DNA of 64,000 bases from Chrysomallon squamiferum (Eukaryota > Mollusca > Gastropoda > Neomphalida > Peltospiridae): assembly GCA_012295275.1 (NCBI GenBank), contig CM022665.1, positions 18,677,650 to 18,741,649 on the forward strand, given 5' to 3'. The notes under the pieces are model-generated. The model was not told the origin of the DNA. It did not search any database and saw only the letters and a list, made by a program, of their open reading frames with translations. The position numbers were made by a program, and so were the translations under genes. Positions within the stretch are counted from its first letter, which is position 1. Each line of letters begins with the position of its first letter. Positions 50,412 to 63,745 of the stretch are shown here, piece by piece.

Positions 50412-51467
50412 TTTTAAACTTTGTACACACTGTAAAAAATTTCTAATAATATGCTACTGTATAAGCAGTGGCAAAAGTTACAAAATACCCAGTTATTCTA
50501 ACAGAATTATGAACATTTAATTATTAATATAGAAGAGTAAATAATATATATAGCATTTGTTAATGTTCTAAAATTATTAAAAAACCATACACACTACCAA
50601 AACACACACACAAGCACAAACAGAGATACACTTACACTCTAATACATACTACATACATTAATTCATACACACAATCACCTTACATATAGTGCACACACAC
50701 ATTCATCACTTTATTTTGAAAAAAAAATGATTGTTCAGTCTTGTTAACTAATCCTGGCCTTTCTTGTACTAATAACTTGTTACAGATTAATAAAATATTA
50801 ATAACTTGTTACAAATGGATTTTCTCATTAATCAATAACAACAGAATCTATACCAGCATTGGTGATACAATTTACACCTGATGATATCATCATCTCTAAT
50901 TAGAGATACCTTTCATGTTTACCTGGTGTTTCTCAATGTGCTTTTCTCTGAACTCACTTTGTAAAATGTGCAGCCTCAATTCTGTGACATTACTGATAAC
51001 AAAAGATGTACTTTTCCTGTAAATGTATTGCTTGCTGTTTAATGGCATAGACAGTGGCTCAGATCATAAAACAGAGTTTTCTCGTTAATGATGTTTATGC
51101 CACATACTGCTTGATTGACTGGTCAATGTGTAAACTGTATCTGCAGCCTGGATGTAGCTATATTTTTTTTATTCTGAAAATCATTATCTGCCTCTTTTTT
51201 TTCTTTTTTTTTGTCGTAGTTATTGATGTTCATGAATGCTGACTAGCTGAACAGGATAATGGCAACATAAACTAAATATGAACCATTTTGATGTATGTTT
51301 ATGTTTCTCATTTCCTAAAATTACACAACCATAAGCTTTCATACAAGCATATTATTCAACTGTACAAATGTACATACAAACATAAATACATACATACACA
51401 AATCTAGAGAGAAAAGAAAAACAGACCAACATAAATAAAAATACACATATACATTTAATTTTTTTCT

Positions 51468-51503
51468 TTTTTTTTTTTTTTTTTTTTATTTTTTTTTTTT
51501 TTT
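51468..51503. repeat. Poly-T tract
   Basis: A T run of about 36 with one A. Confidence 0.93.
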
Positions 51504-52111
51504 ATGTAATATGTACAAACCCTGAACTAAAGACATTTTCACATTTACAAATATCATGATGATTAAAGCCTTTCTCTTTTATCTCGTATTAAATCATCCA
51601 TATCTTTGGGAATAGATTGCATGAAATAAATATCACAGGGAATAGATATTGTTGAGTAGTTATTTTCCTCCACTGTGATGTTTGCAGTGCATGTCTATCT
51701 GTTTTGATAATCATCCCCATCAACCTGTCTTCTGCTAAAAGTAAAAAACTTGTTCTACCACATCAGGAGGCTTAGTCAATTAAGGTAATTTCAAAAACAG
51801 TCACGAATGCTGGAAATAACAGCAATACTTACATGTAGAAATTTATCTAGTTTATTTCCTACATTGAGGTTTACATAATCATTGCTCTATGGATGGGTTA
51901 GTTTAGTGAAAATTATAAGACGTCGAGGGATGTTGGTGTGTGCATGTGTATTCAACAATGCTAAAAGAATTAGCTTAAATAATTATGATTCTACCGATAC
52001 TATGACATTTATACAAAATATCATTTTTAATAATCAGTCACTGTTTGACACTTTCTGTCCATGTGTACAATCTGTGTGTGTTATAGTTCTTTTTTTTTTA
52101 GTTTTTAGATT

Positions 52112-52115
<4 letters not shown>

Positions 52116-52148
<33 letters not shown>
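52116..52148. repeat. (AC)n microsatellite
   Basis: About 16 AC units. Confidence 0.95.
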
Positions 52149-52152
<4 letters not shown>

Positions 52153-52469
52153 GTTTGCATGGAAATGGAAGATAACTATTTTATAGGTTACATCAATTAT
52201 CCAGTACAGAATCTTAAATAAACAAACAAAAAATAGTGATGAGTCAAAAAAGAAAAAGAAAAGAGGTCTTTTGTGTAACAGCTGTCACTAGCCCAATATC
52301 TTTTTCTGTTTTATTTACTCATCCATTTGTGAAGAAAGATAGTGTAATAATTTTTTATGTTGGAGTAGATGGGTCAATGTGATCAGCAAACATGGCAAAA
52401 GGCTGCCTCTTGTATAGGAGACAATTAAGAAGAATTACACATATGCAGAACTTCAAGGATGTCAGAATA

Positions 52470-52572
52470 GTCAGACATGTTTGATTATTTCAGTCCGAAG
52501 AACTCAGTCATGTTTATTTTAGTCCTAAGGATTCACAGTCATGTTTAATTATTTCAGCCTTAAGGACTCATC
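52470..52572. repeat. Three-copy ~35-40 bp tandem repeat
   Basis: The phrases 'cagacatgtttgattatttcagtccgaagaactc', 'agtcatgtttattttagtcctaaggattcac' and 'agtcatgtttaattatttcagccttaaggactc' follow one another directly. Confidence 0.8.
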
Positions 52573-53092
52573 CTGCTGTATTAGGCACATTGTCGACTGT
52601 TTGTGAAATATTGCCCCAACTCAGATGCATGCCATTGTTTTTACATTCAAAATGTTTTCAGTGGGTGCAGTGGTATTGTCTTTTGAAGAGCTGTTGACTA
52701 ATGTTTGTAGTATATATCAAGTTACATACAGTTGTCTGTGTTTTATTTTCCCTTCTGTCTAAGTGCAGTGTTTGCATTAATGTGATAAATGCACATGAAT
52801 ATTTTAATGTAGAATTCTTCTTTTTTAATTTTTTTTCTTCTAAAGTATTATTTTTAATTGTTAATTAAAACGTCTCATAAATATTCATAATAATCAGTTT
52901 TGAAATGTAAATACAGTTTTAATGATGTGTTAACAAGTCCATAAATAATGGATAGTGTAACATTTATTTTTGTTTTAAAATGAAGTTAATATATGTTAAT
53001 AATTCACTCAGTTTTATTCTTCATCTCATTTTTATTGTGAAGCCATATATTTTATTATTACAATGTTAATTTTTTATGAATATATTTTTTTC

Positions 53093-53107
53093 TTTCTTTC
53101 TTCTTCT

Positions 53108-53148
<41 letters not shown>

Positions 53149-53169
53149 TACCATATCATTTTCTTTACC

Positions 53170-53200
<31 letters not shown>
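53093..53200. repeat. Two long poly-T tracts
   Basis: T runs at about 53110-53147 and 53172-53200, separated by about 24 bases. Poly-Phe ORFs here are artefacts. Confidence 0.97.
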
Positions 53201-53202
<2 letters not shown>

Positions 53203-55919
53203 CCACCCTGGTTCTGGTATTAACAAAAATCACACATTACAAAGAACACTGTTACCAAACTGAATACATAATTCTGCTATTCCTCCTGGCTGTCAGACAG
53301 CTCCACCCATTTTATTCTGAGGGACCCATATGCTTACAGCACTCCTCATTCAAGTTGCTGATGTCAGCACATTCTTTTGTTTGTGTCTGTTGATGATATG
53401 TCATTGACAAAATCCTCTCTAGTTATTTCATGACACAGTCTATGATTATACAGTGTGAACTGGGCAGGTGATGGGAAGTTTAGGTCACAGCTTACCTGGG
53501 TAACATTCATCCATGAAGGGGCAGGTGAAAACTTTTGCATTTAGATGTCGTCATTGTAGGTATTTATTATACACTCACAGCTGTTACGAAATGCTGTACA
53601 GAAATCCGCTTAAGAGACTTTATAGAAGTTACACACAGCCTGACAAATAAGCTATCACATTTCACAGAAATGCTGCTACCCTTTGTAAAATGAGATGGTA
53701 TCTTTAGATGCAGGGTCAGTTTGAAAAATAAGAATATTGCCCCTGAACGCTGCTCAGCCCCACAGTTTTGTATAGCTATAGTGATAATTTTCACACACCG
53801 GAATGTGTATAGAGGTATTTATTTCTGCGTGATTGCACTTAAGACACACAATGCTGATCACTGAAGGGACAGGGACATGTACTAGTGTTATTGCAAACAG
53901 GGGAACATTACCTTCCATTATAAACACATTTGTTTAAGTTTAAGAAGAACATGAATGCGGGTTAAAAAAAAAAAAAATTTAAAATGGGGAAGAAGAAAAA
54001 AAGGGGGGTCCAAGGAATAAAATGTGGCTGAAATAATTTAATATTCTTAATCTGTTTCTTTTCTTTTCATTTTGTGTCTCATTGATATTCACTTTCACAC
54101 ACTACTAAACACTTTTATTACTTCCACCCTCCTTTGTACTTTGTGATCACCAACCCCACCTTTGGGTACAGTGTCTTTTTCATTTTTCATTTTATTTTTT
54201 TATTTTTTTATTATTATTTTTGTATATATATTTGAAAGATTTATCACATTTTTATGTGTTTTCTTATTTTATTTGTGTGTGTGTGTCTGTCTGTCTTGAT
54301 TCTTTCTTTTCTTATGATTTTTTTTTTAATTTAATTTTGTTGGAAAGGTTCTTAATGATACTTTTGTTTTTTCTCTCAATAAAGCTTATTTATTTTTATA
54401 ATTTGCTTTCTTCTATTTTTTTTTTTTTGTTCAAGGGAAATAGAAGAATGCTGAACATATATGTAGTGACATTTGAGTTTATTATAATATCAACATCAGG
54501 CAATCATAGACAGACTGTAGACTTCATTTATCATATAATTTTTTGTTATTTCTTTGTGTAGTCTTCCAGGAAATTCACCAGGTAATATAATCTCCTGACA
54601 TTTAACTAAAATCAAATGGATCATAATTTGGCATTGACAGGTGATGTAAACCTCAACCTGGGTGGTAGAGTTGATACAGAACTCAAAAAGATACCAGTAA
54701 GATTGCATGGCCCTTCTTAATACACTAATATTTACGTAAGAAAGCACAAGTCATTTATTTTCCTATTGTATGCCAATAACATCCTTTCATACCAGGCATC
54801 TGTTTCACAAATTTCTCTTGCCATAAAAAAAAAAAATATTTATTTATAGTTTAGTCTGCTCCATAGCTGTGTACAAACATTGGCTTGTCAGCAGGTCTCA
54901 CGTTTTCTTGTTCAAATTGTATGTACATGCCAACCTCTGATACAAATATAATAATATCTGAAATCAAAGCATGGTACATAGACTGAAGACTACCAAAAAT
55001 TCATCCTTACACTCAAACTGAACCTTCGACACTGGTGAAGTTGATAGGAATGAAATGCACACCTGGCGTGTGTGACTTGTTTACACCTCCATGTTGGTTG
55101 ATGTTTGAATTGGCAGCACTTTGTGCTGTGTTCTAAAACTGTTATTTTGTTGTTGTCTTTTCTCTTTCTTTTTCTGCAAGCAAAGAAGGAAAGAAAATGT
55201 TGAAAAAATTAGGACAAAAAACATAAGCAAAATTTGTTGCTGATTGCTTTTTTTTCTTTTACAAAGATAAATATAACATTTGGTAAAAAAAATACAATTT
55301 AGCTGTTTTTCTTACATTCCAGTTTTGTATGGTTATGGGATAGAAAAAAATGAACCAGTCTTTTCTTTTTATTACTGTTAGGGGCAGGGTTTATTTTATA
55401 ATTCAGATTAAGCCAGTACATGGTTAATCATTTTCTTTGTAACAGCTGATATAAAACTGTGTTGAGATAACATAAAAAATATGTTATAAACTACTATAAT
55501 CAAAAGAAATTTAAAAATATTGATATTATAGGCTTTCTGTATGAAATCAGTTGTTTATAAATGTTTATAAATAATTTTATGCATTACATCAGTGACATTC
55601 ACAATTGCCTATTTATTCGTATCTTATTTTCTCAGCATCAAAACTCTATTTATAATTTTCTTTCTTACCCTTGATATTATATTTACTAAATCATGTTAGC
55701 ACCCGCCCATGATAATTTGCAGAGTGTGAAATATTTTATTTATGAGTACCCAACCTGGCATATTATGCATATTTCTCTTCACCACGTTGTACATAATTTT
55801 TTTTAACTAAATAATTGGGTTCAAAGAACTTGATAATTTCACTTGGATGAACATGATGTGTGAAAGCAAGGAGTAAATCAATACAGCTAACACTAACACA
55901 AAATACTTAACAAATTTAG

Positions 55920-56090
55920 ATTACGTACATGTGCTGGTTAATTATTAAATTACGCTTCCAGCAGAATGTCATTTAATGGTGAGCAAATTAGCTGTTATAC
56001 CCTCAAGATAAGACAGGAACAGTTCCCATGCGTGTTGTAACAGTCATTAGGTTGATATCATTCCTGTGTTAGGTTCATTTACAATCATTT
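55920..56090. other. Complex island with TAAT and GATAAG motifs
   Basis: Contains 'gttaattattaaattacgc', 'gcaaattagctgttat' and 'caagataagacaggaacagttccc' in about 170 bases without simple repeats. A possible regulatory element; no direct proof. Confidence 0.25.
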
Positions 56091-57134
56091 CTTAATCATA
56101 TGATGTGGGGCTTTTTTGGAGGGAGGGTTGACACAGAATATTTTAATACATGCCTTATATCATGCCCTCCTTGTTCTAGAAAATAAACTACATTGTAGAT
56201 TACATATGTGGTTTGGTGGTGATGATTTTTATATGATTTTATGTCAGTTTAAGAAACCCTTTATTTCATATTCATCCATTTGTCTATCCATCTGTACAAT
56301 ACATCTGTTCATCTGTCCATCCATTCTAAATGAACTTAATTTACAAATATGTGAAACATTAATGACAGGCATACATAAATATCTAATGTACATACAAACA
56401 GACAAAAAGTAGTACCATCAAACTGACTTGGTCGAATAAGTTTCATGTACTGAATAAGCAAAACATTTACTGCAAATAAACATTTTTGATTTGGAAGAGT
56501 GTGCAAATATGGCTGACATATAGAGAAACCACAAATCAACAGTAAGACAAACAAAGATCTGTCTACCAATTACAGTCCTGTGTTTTCTTCTCCCTCGCTT
56601 TTCAAAGGGAGATCACTTGCCAAAAGATCTTGTTCAAACATGCTAAGGTCATCTATATGTTCTGGCCAGTAGTTGATTGATTGCACTAGTCTAAAAATCA
56701 GCTTTACCCACAATTCCTCTAAGACATGCATGGATCAGTGTTGATGAAAAACGAGCATTGTGTCCTGATAACAAGCTTAATTGGAAGACTTTAATCTGAA
56801 GATGACTTCACAGGGGATGCACTGAACTCACACCTCAGTGGAAATGTACATGGATACCTCATGTGAAGAACACCTTATGTATCAACTGCCTAGATATCAA
56901 ATCGGTTTATAAAGAAAATCCTATATATCAGTTACCTGTTAAATTATTTGTGTCCTATCTCAAGAAAAAAGAATATCATACATTTTAAATCTTATTTTGA
57001 GATGGGTGGGGGGACATTTCTTTTAATGAAAATATTTAAATAGTTTTTGTAAACTGTAAGAAAGCCTGAATTTATCACAGTAAGAATGTTTAGCTGTTTA
57101 AGTATTACAGTAATTTAGGTAAAAAGAGTTCTAA

Positions 57135-57152
57135 CACACACACACACACACA
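57135..57152. repeat. Short (AC)n run
   Basis: About nine AC units, followed by a (TTA)n patch at about 57170-57192. Confidence 0.85.
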
Positions 57153-58764
57153 GAACATTATTTTATTTTTATTTTTTATTATTATTATTAATTTCTTTTT
57201 TTTTTTGGAGGTGTTGGAAGAAGGTAATGATTTCTTGACTGTATATGGTGCATAGATTTACTTATGATCTTCCACTTCTGGTGTAGTTCAGTTTAAAATA
57301 GAGTAGACATTTGACAGGAACATTAAACATGTATAAACAAGGTGTTCACTAACTAACTTACAAACAGAAGTTACAAATCCTTTTAATTTGCTCCAAATGG
57401 CATGGCATCTGCCCCAAATTTAAATCAGCCAATTTAAAGACACTAAAAATAAACTGGCTTTTCACATGGAATCTTAGTCAATTATCATTGGATTGTGGTA
57501 ACATTTACAGTTTCACATCACACTAATTCCAATCCCAGGGATAAGTTGATTTAGTGTGAAAGGACTTTCTATGGACCTGGTCATTATGAAAGAACTGAAC
57601 AGAAAAAGAAAGAATTGCTGCAACTGAAGTTGAAAGCACAGACGTTGTTTATTATAACTATTAACTATTGTCTGCTGAACCCACTACACCTCTCTGATTT
57701 ATATCTGAGTGTTGAAGTGAAAATGAAAATATCTCTACAAATCTTGGATGTATTTCAAATAAAGTTGGAATTGTTTCCCATCTTTTGAAATTTTTATATG
57801 GGTTTATTTTTCAGCTGTGTGTTTTGTGGTTTCCTTTTTTACTTTTATCAGAAGTTGCAGGATTTTATTATTATTAATTTTTTTTTCCTCTTTCTTTTTT
57901 TTATGGACCATGTACAACTATGAACACAAGACATTTTTACATTTTTAGGATGGTTATACTTTTCTTTTAATCTGAAAGAAATAAAAAATTATGAATGGAA
58001 TGAAATGCAGCTACTATCTAATCAGCAGTCATTATACTTTAGGATATGGAACTTCCTGCAAAAAGAAAAACCCTACAGTATTAACTTTTTAAAACAAATC
58101 CCAGTTGTAGAATGTTGGCTAAAATGAAATTTTCTCTTCACAAATGAAACATGAAGAATATCTATATAACCATTTCACTTCACACAGATATGCATGCATG
58201 CTTGCACACATCACACACACTCCATACAAACTAACCGATATTAAATATTACAAGAAGAAAAAAAAGTACAATTGTTGAATATAATAGGCTGTTCTGAGTT
58301 AAAGCTAATAAAAAGGGTGTGCCTATTAGACATGTCATCAAACTTGCAGCTGTTGTGTAATTTCCTGTAGAAAGCAGTGACTAACAGGCTTTCAAAGTAA
58401 TTAGAGATAAATCGGCTTACATACTGGAGCTTTCAGCTAGAGAGAGATGGAAAAAGAACTCATATTATCCTGATTTTATTTAAATTATATCATTTGATAA
58501 CCTTGACATCAGATAAATGTACTTGTGACAGCAATAAGTTATTGATCACTGAAGTCTTCACTGTTTATTTGCAAATGCTGACTTCATGCTTGCTACTGGG
58601 AGGAATTTAGGAGATGGCAGCAGATGATCAATAGTTTGCTGAGTTTTAAAGCTTGTTTTTGTCTTTATCAATGTTTAGCTTGCAGAACCTTCTTCTGTCT
58701 GCCTCTGAGTTGTGTTACTTCTTATTTTTTCTGTAAATTTTTGCTCTATTATTCCATTATGTAT

Positions 58765-58990
58765 CAACCATTCATCAGTTCATTCATCTGTCCATCCACC
58801 TTTCCATCCATTTGTCCATCCATCCAACAAACCGTCAACCTTGTCCATCCATCCATACATATATTCCATCTGTCCATTCATTATCTGTGGTTCATTGATC
58901 TATCCACCTATCCATTCATATCACTGTCTGTCTAGCTATCCATCCATATAACTACATATACAGTGAACAAACACCAATCCATCCATCTTT
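58765..58990. repeat. Degenerate (CCAT)n region
   Basis: Many 'catccatc', 'tgtccatcca' and 'ctatccatcc' units over about 220 bases. A smaller similar patch lies at 56273-56325. Confidence 0.9.
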
Positions 58991-60212
58991 CCAGTAAATA
59001 CAGGTAACAAGTTGTGGATGATTTCCTATCTCTATTAAATTATGTTTGACATAGTGATTTGAAAAATGTGATATTGCAGCAATTAAATATTAATTTATTT
59101 CAATTAATACAAATATATAATTCATTTTTTAAGTAAAAAAAAAAAAAAAAAGTATTTTATAGTTTTTATTTTTCAAAAAAAAAATTGTTTTCATTATGCT
59201 ATCCTAGATGTTCTGTCATTCTGTACAGTTGTGATTTAATATGAATAAATAGTAAACTGCTACATTCCTAATGATGCCATTGTTTCAGACCATCCTACTC
59301 AGTTGTGTTGAGTAAATCAGCTGAATGGCAGCAAGTCTTGTCTCTAGAGAATGGCAGTTGTGTGTATCCAAATGCATGGTGAATCTAGTCAATGTGTTTG
59401 TCAACACTTCATTACACTGCCGAGATGTGCAGTCTGGATTATCTAACTTGTTCTGCTACATCAACTCTGGTTCCTGAAAAGTAGAAAACTGAAACCTGCT
59501 ATGTATCTGTGAATGGGTTGATATAAATAGTTGTATAAACCTATCATATGTGGCTGTCCCATTATATTTTGAAAACCAATAAAGCAAATTTGTTTTTGTT
59601 TTTAGGTGTTTTTTCTAGTGTCACAGTGTAATTTTTTTTTTAATAAATTCATGTTATTGTGATAACTGACAGTAGTGATAAATGTGTTTGTTTTCACTGA
59701 ACTCAGTGTGAGTACAAAAGTTTTATAGGAATAACAAATATATCACAAATGCAGCCACCCCTAATTAAAAAATACATGCAACCACACACACACACATACA
59801 CAGACATACAGGCATATTCATAGAACATTACAGCACACAATTTGACCTAAATAAACCAAAAGAACTAAAAGTTTTCATTTACATCAAATACAGGGGTTAT
59901 CTTGCACCTGACACTAACAGTACACCAAGAACAAGTTAATGTTCTGAAACAGATGATACCTAACATAATCAAAAAGAATTTGGACATAAAGTCTAAACTT
60001 TATCAACTCCAATCAAACCCAAACAGAAATAAAGTACTTGACATACTAAAGTAGAGCAAATGTACTTAGCCATACCCACTAACTGTGAGTGAAAGTTTGA
60101 GGAATCTTTTTAACATCTGCTCTCTACTTTGGTTCTGTTTATGCCAGTGTCAGTCAAGTTGTTAAGTGTCATAGCTCATGTGCTCTGAAACTTTAATCTG
60201 TATCCCATTTAG

Positions 60213-60697
60213 ATGGCTTACTCCCATTTGGTCGTTCTTCTAAAACAACAATAGATATGGTTCAGTGGTCTTACTGATGTACATGTTATTACCTCAGTCA
60301 TTATAATGAACTGTTCCAGATTATTTGGAAACCAGTTATTATTGTATAGATGGCATGGATATCGCTTATTGCATAAAGTATCGAAATAATCCATGTATTG
60401 AATGTAGTGAATGTAGTTTATTTCACCAAAAAACCCAGTCACTGCAGCTTCTTGAGTTGACCCATGGCATCCAACTTTGCTCTTTCACATTTCTCTATCC
60501 CTGTGATCAAGTCCACAAATCTGTATAGGTTTGGATGTCGATGAGGAGGCAGCCTGTTGACTTGTGAATGGAAACCATCCAGACATATATTGGTAAATAA
60601 TCCATTGTCCATAAAAAAAACTATGAAGAGGCCATGTTCATTACATACACAGGTAATCAGGTTTTTTGGTAGACCATTTATTTTGACCAAATGGGAA
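60213..60697 (-). mobile_element. MULE-type element, shorter copy 2
   Basis: Both ends carry the same terminus: 'ggcttactcccatttggtc' at 60215-60233 and, on the reverse strand, 'ttcccatttggtcaaaat' ending near 60697. On the minus strand it shares with copy 1 the 5' stretch 'cctgtgta..taatgaacatggcctcttc.tag', the transposase C-terminal remnant and the 3' non-coding part. It has two extra internal deletions relative to copy 1, so it is a further shortened derivative. Confidence 0.78.
60439..60600 (-). pseudogene. MULE transposase C-terminal remnant (copy 2)
   Basis: The minus strand reads GFHSQVNRLPPHRHPNLYRF, VDLITGIEKCERAKLDAM and then QLKKLQ plus stop. Unlike copy 1, it keeps the 'GFHS..NR' segment expected just before 'HPN' in MULE transposases. 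About 130 bases between 'RAKL' and the terminal 'KLQ' of copy 1 are deleted here. Confidence 0.75.
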
Positions 60698-60789
60698 TTC
60701 AAGTAAATGGGGCGACATCATTTAGAAAGTATTTTCTGTACCATCTGTCTTCTGTGTATCCACAGAAAGACAAACAGATGGAAATAACA

Positions 60790-60791
<2 letters not shown>

Positions 60792-60829
<38 letters not shown>
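60792..60829. repeat. (AC)n microsatellite
   Basis: About 19 AC units followed by a short AT run, about 95 bases outside the end of MULE copy 2. Confidence 0.96.
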
Positions 60830-60831
<2 letters not shown>

Positions 60832-61639
60832 TATATATATATTGTATGCATGAATACATCCATTACATACATAATTATATATACAAGATCATATGTTATT
60901 ATTTTTGCATCCTTAAAATTGCTAAAACCTGGACATTCTAAGGTCTAATGATACCCACATTATAGGTTTTACATACGTGTGTGTGTATATATATTTCTAA
61001 ATTTGAATACCTTGTTTGCATAGTATTGTTTCCCATACCCAGGAAAGTACATACCATGTACTTTGATAAACCAGACAGGCTGCATCTGAAAAACAATCAA
61101 CTCACTTGAGCCTGTCATGGAGTATATCAAGGAAGATCATTTTGTTTGTAGATTCTGTAAAAATTTTGTTTTTCCACAAGTTACTTGTCTTCTGTTATGT
61201 GGTAACATAGTATTCCATTAAAATTTTCATTTTAAGTGTTATTCTGTAACTCTAGGCCCATAAAGATTTTCAAAAATTAAAAAATAAAATTTCTTTTCCT
61301 TTTTTCTTTTTCTATTTTCGGTTTTCTTCATTTTAATGATTTCAAGACGGTAATTGAAATTAAACTGGATTGAACTGTTTAATTTAATTTCACTTTAATT
61401 TTTTTTTCTTTTTTTTTTCTGTTTTTAAAAGATATTCTTTTTGCTAAAAATTCATTTGGATGCTTTTTTTTTTTTTTCCCCAATACATTCCTGGCAATAA
61501 ATTCAAAAAGGGAAAACCATAAAAAAAAAAAAAAAAACATTTAAAAAAAAAGAAAGAAAAATGTATGAGTAGTGGGGGGAAGATATATATTAACTAAAAA
61601 TTTCTTTGAACCTGAAATAATAAAAACAGTAAAAAAAAT

Positions 61640-61960
61640 TAAAAAGGTTGGCACAGCATTGCCATTAATTATCATTTCAAGATTGATTATTTGGCTGTAA
61701 CCTGACGAATGCGTTAATTAACCATGACAGGCTCATCCCACAACTTATCTGTACAGATGGAAGGTTCATCCAAGTGAGCGTGGGAATCTCTCCTCAAGGC
61801 TTGTTGGACCTCTAAAAAACATCCCCGACAGCTGTTTCTGATTTGTAAACCTAATTTATATCTACTAGTAAGACAGAGAAACTCTTGCCGATAGTTCCCC
61901 TGCATTGCATGCTGCCAGTAAATAGGGCTGGTGCAGTGCTTATAACAGGGTGAGATAATA
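61640..61960. other. Candidate conserved non-coding element
   Basis: About 320 bases with higher GC and complexity, flanked on both sides by poly-A/T junk. It contains 'gccattaattatcatttcaagattgattattt' and 'gcgttaattaaccatgacaggc', several homeodomain-type cores including a TTAATTAA palindrome. The largest ORF (minus strand, 63 codons) has no family signal and no splice borders in keeping with the gene. A regulatory function is inferred only from composition and motif density. Confidence 0.35.
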
Positions 61961-62017
61961 TCTCCAAATGTTAGCTACATGATAAAAGAGCTTCTGATTT
62001 ACAGCGGAAATTACTTT

Positions 62018-62049
<32 letters not shown>

Positions 62050-63231
62050 GATAATAAAATCTTTGAGAGATTTTAAAGGAAAAATTAATTTTAATTTTGC
62101 AGTATCTCAATTTATTTATTTTTTTTCCCATTACTTTATAATTCTTTTTCTTTTTTTCTTTTTTTGTTATATAAATATTTTATTAAAAAAAAAAATTTTT
62201 GGTTGTTATTTTTCTCTCATTTCTTTGATAACTGTTCTTGATGTTGGAAATGACATTATCAAGAGGTTTGAAAGAGAAGATAACTCTCAGTGGTTGACCA
62301 GCTTGTATTAGAACCGTTATCATATATACTCTGACACTTTTAAATCAATTATATTTAATCATAGCTTATTATACATACACAGATCAGAACAACAACCTCA
62401 CCCACATCACTTATAATTTTGCAGTGGCAGGCCTCCATCACAGAGAGTAATTTTCAAGACAGTATTTTAATATGAAATGTTTTCATAATTAATCATTTGC
62501 AAGGATAATGGAAGTTTATATTGATTGAAAACAGGTTTCTTTCTTCATTTGTTTATTGATTTATTATTATTACTGTTGTTGCTATTGTTGTTGTTATTAT
62601 TATTATTTCAGAGAAGCAGTTTTATCATTACTTACCATGGCTTTACATTATAGTCCATGCCAAACCTATTACATAACATTAGCAGAAAATGTTTGTCATA
62701 CAGAAGAACATTCAGTTCATGAAAGGTTTAAAAGATGTGTCAATAATAAGAGCTGTATGTGTAAGGTGTTTAATATTATGTTTTATTTTATTGCCACTGT
62801 CAAAACGATTTTTGTTTTCTTACAAGCTTTATCAGATATTGACATTAACCTTGTGTGTTGTGTGTATGGAGAGAGAGAGATAGAGAACTTTATATTATCA
62901 TATTTAGAATAAACTCAGTTCCATATTCCCTCATGTTTTTACTTCATCTGATCTACATTGTGTCATCTAGATACTGCATTTGTATTGTCACAATCCACAT
63001 TCCCTCTGTTTTATATTGTTTCCAATCCATATTCCCTCAGATCTATATTCACACAGCTTTATTTTTCCTTTGTTTTAAATTCTTTTAGCTATTGACTACA
63101 TTTTTTAAGCAGTAAAAGTATGTTAAGTATGTTTGCTTGTTATGTGTGTATGTGAGTGATAGCCAAACCTCTGCATAGCCAAGCTGAGTTCTTCACCCAC
63201 TATATACTGTATATGCCTTTGTTTGTGTCTG

Positions 63232-63232
63232 T

Positions 63233-63302
<70 letters not shown>
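63232..63302. repeat. (AC)n microsatellite
   Basis: About 35 AC units, the longest clean dinucleotide run in the window. Confidence 0.98.
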
Positions 63303-63304
<2 letters not shown>

Positions 63305-63650
63305 CATGCACATATTACACTTGTATTTTATTATGGTTTTAATATATGCAGACACCCAATACCACACATATCTATGTTGATACATGTAATGTGCATACAT
63401 AATTTATATCTGGGTTGTTGTTTTTCTTTTTTCTTTTTTTAAATGGATAAATCTTGTAAACATTAATTTAACCAGATTTGCTGATAATTGCTGAAATCAT
63501 TAAAGAAATATTTAAAAAAAAAAACTTGTGTGCAGGTGACAAAGTAGAAAATTAAATATCTTATAAGTTTCTTTAATGATTTCTTTTTCTGAGACTTGTA
63601 TCTAGGCCAACAAGTTTTAAATTGCTTTAATATGTATGTATGTATCTATC

Positions 63651-63670
63651 TACTTTATCTATCTATCTAA

Positions 63671-63726
<56 letters not shown>

Positions 63727-63745
63727 ATATATATATATATATATA
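63651..63745. repeat. (ATCT)n followed by (AT)n
   Basis: About 17 ATCT units with one interruption, then an AT run at about 63725-63745. Confidence 0.97.

Noticed and set aside
54600-54700. Text reading TGDVNLNLGG, resembling a 2A-type or LINE motif
   Set aside because: It lacks the essential NPGP, the frame is short and no reverse transcriptase sequence follows.
56116-56412. 98-codon ORF after exon 4
   Set aside because: It is partly built from a CCAT-type repeat, has no acceptor in phase 0 and no family signal.
60325-60528. 67-codon plus-strand ORF
   Set aside because: It is antisense to MULE copy 2.
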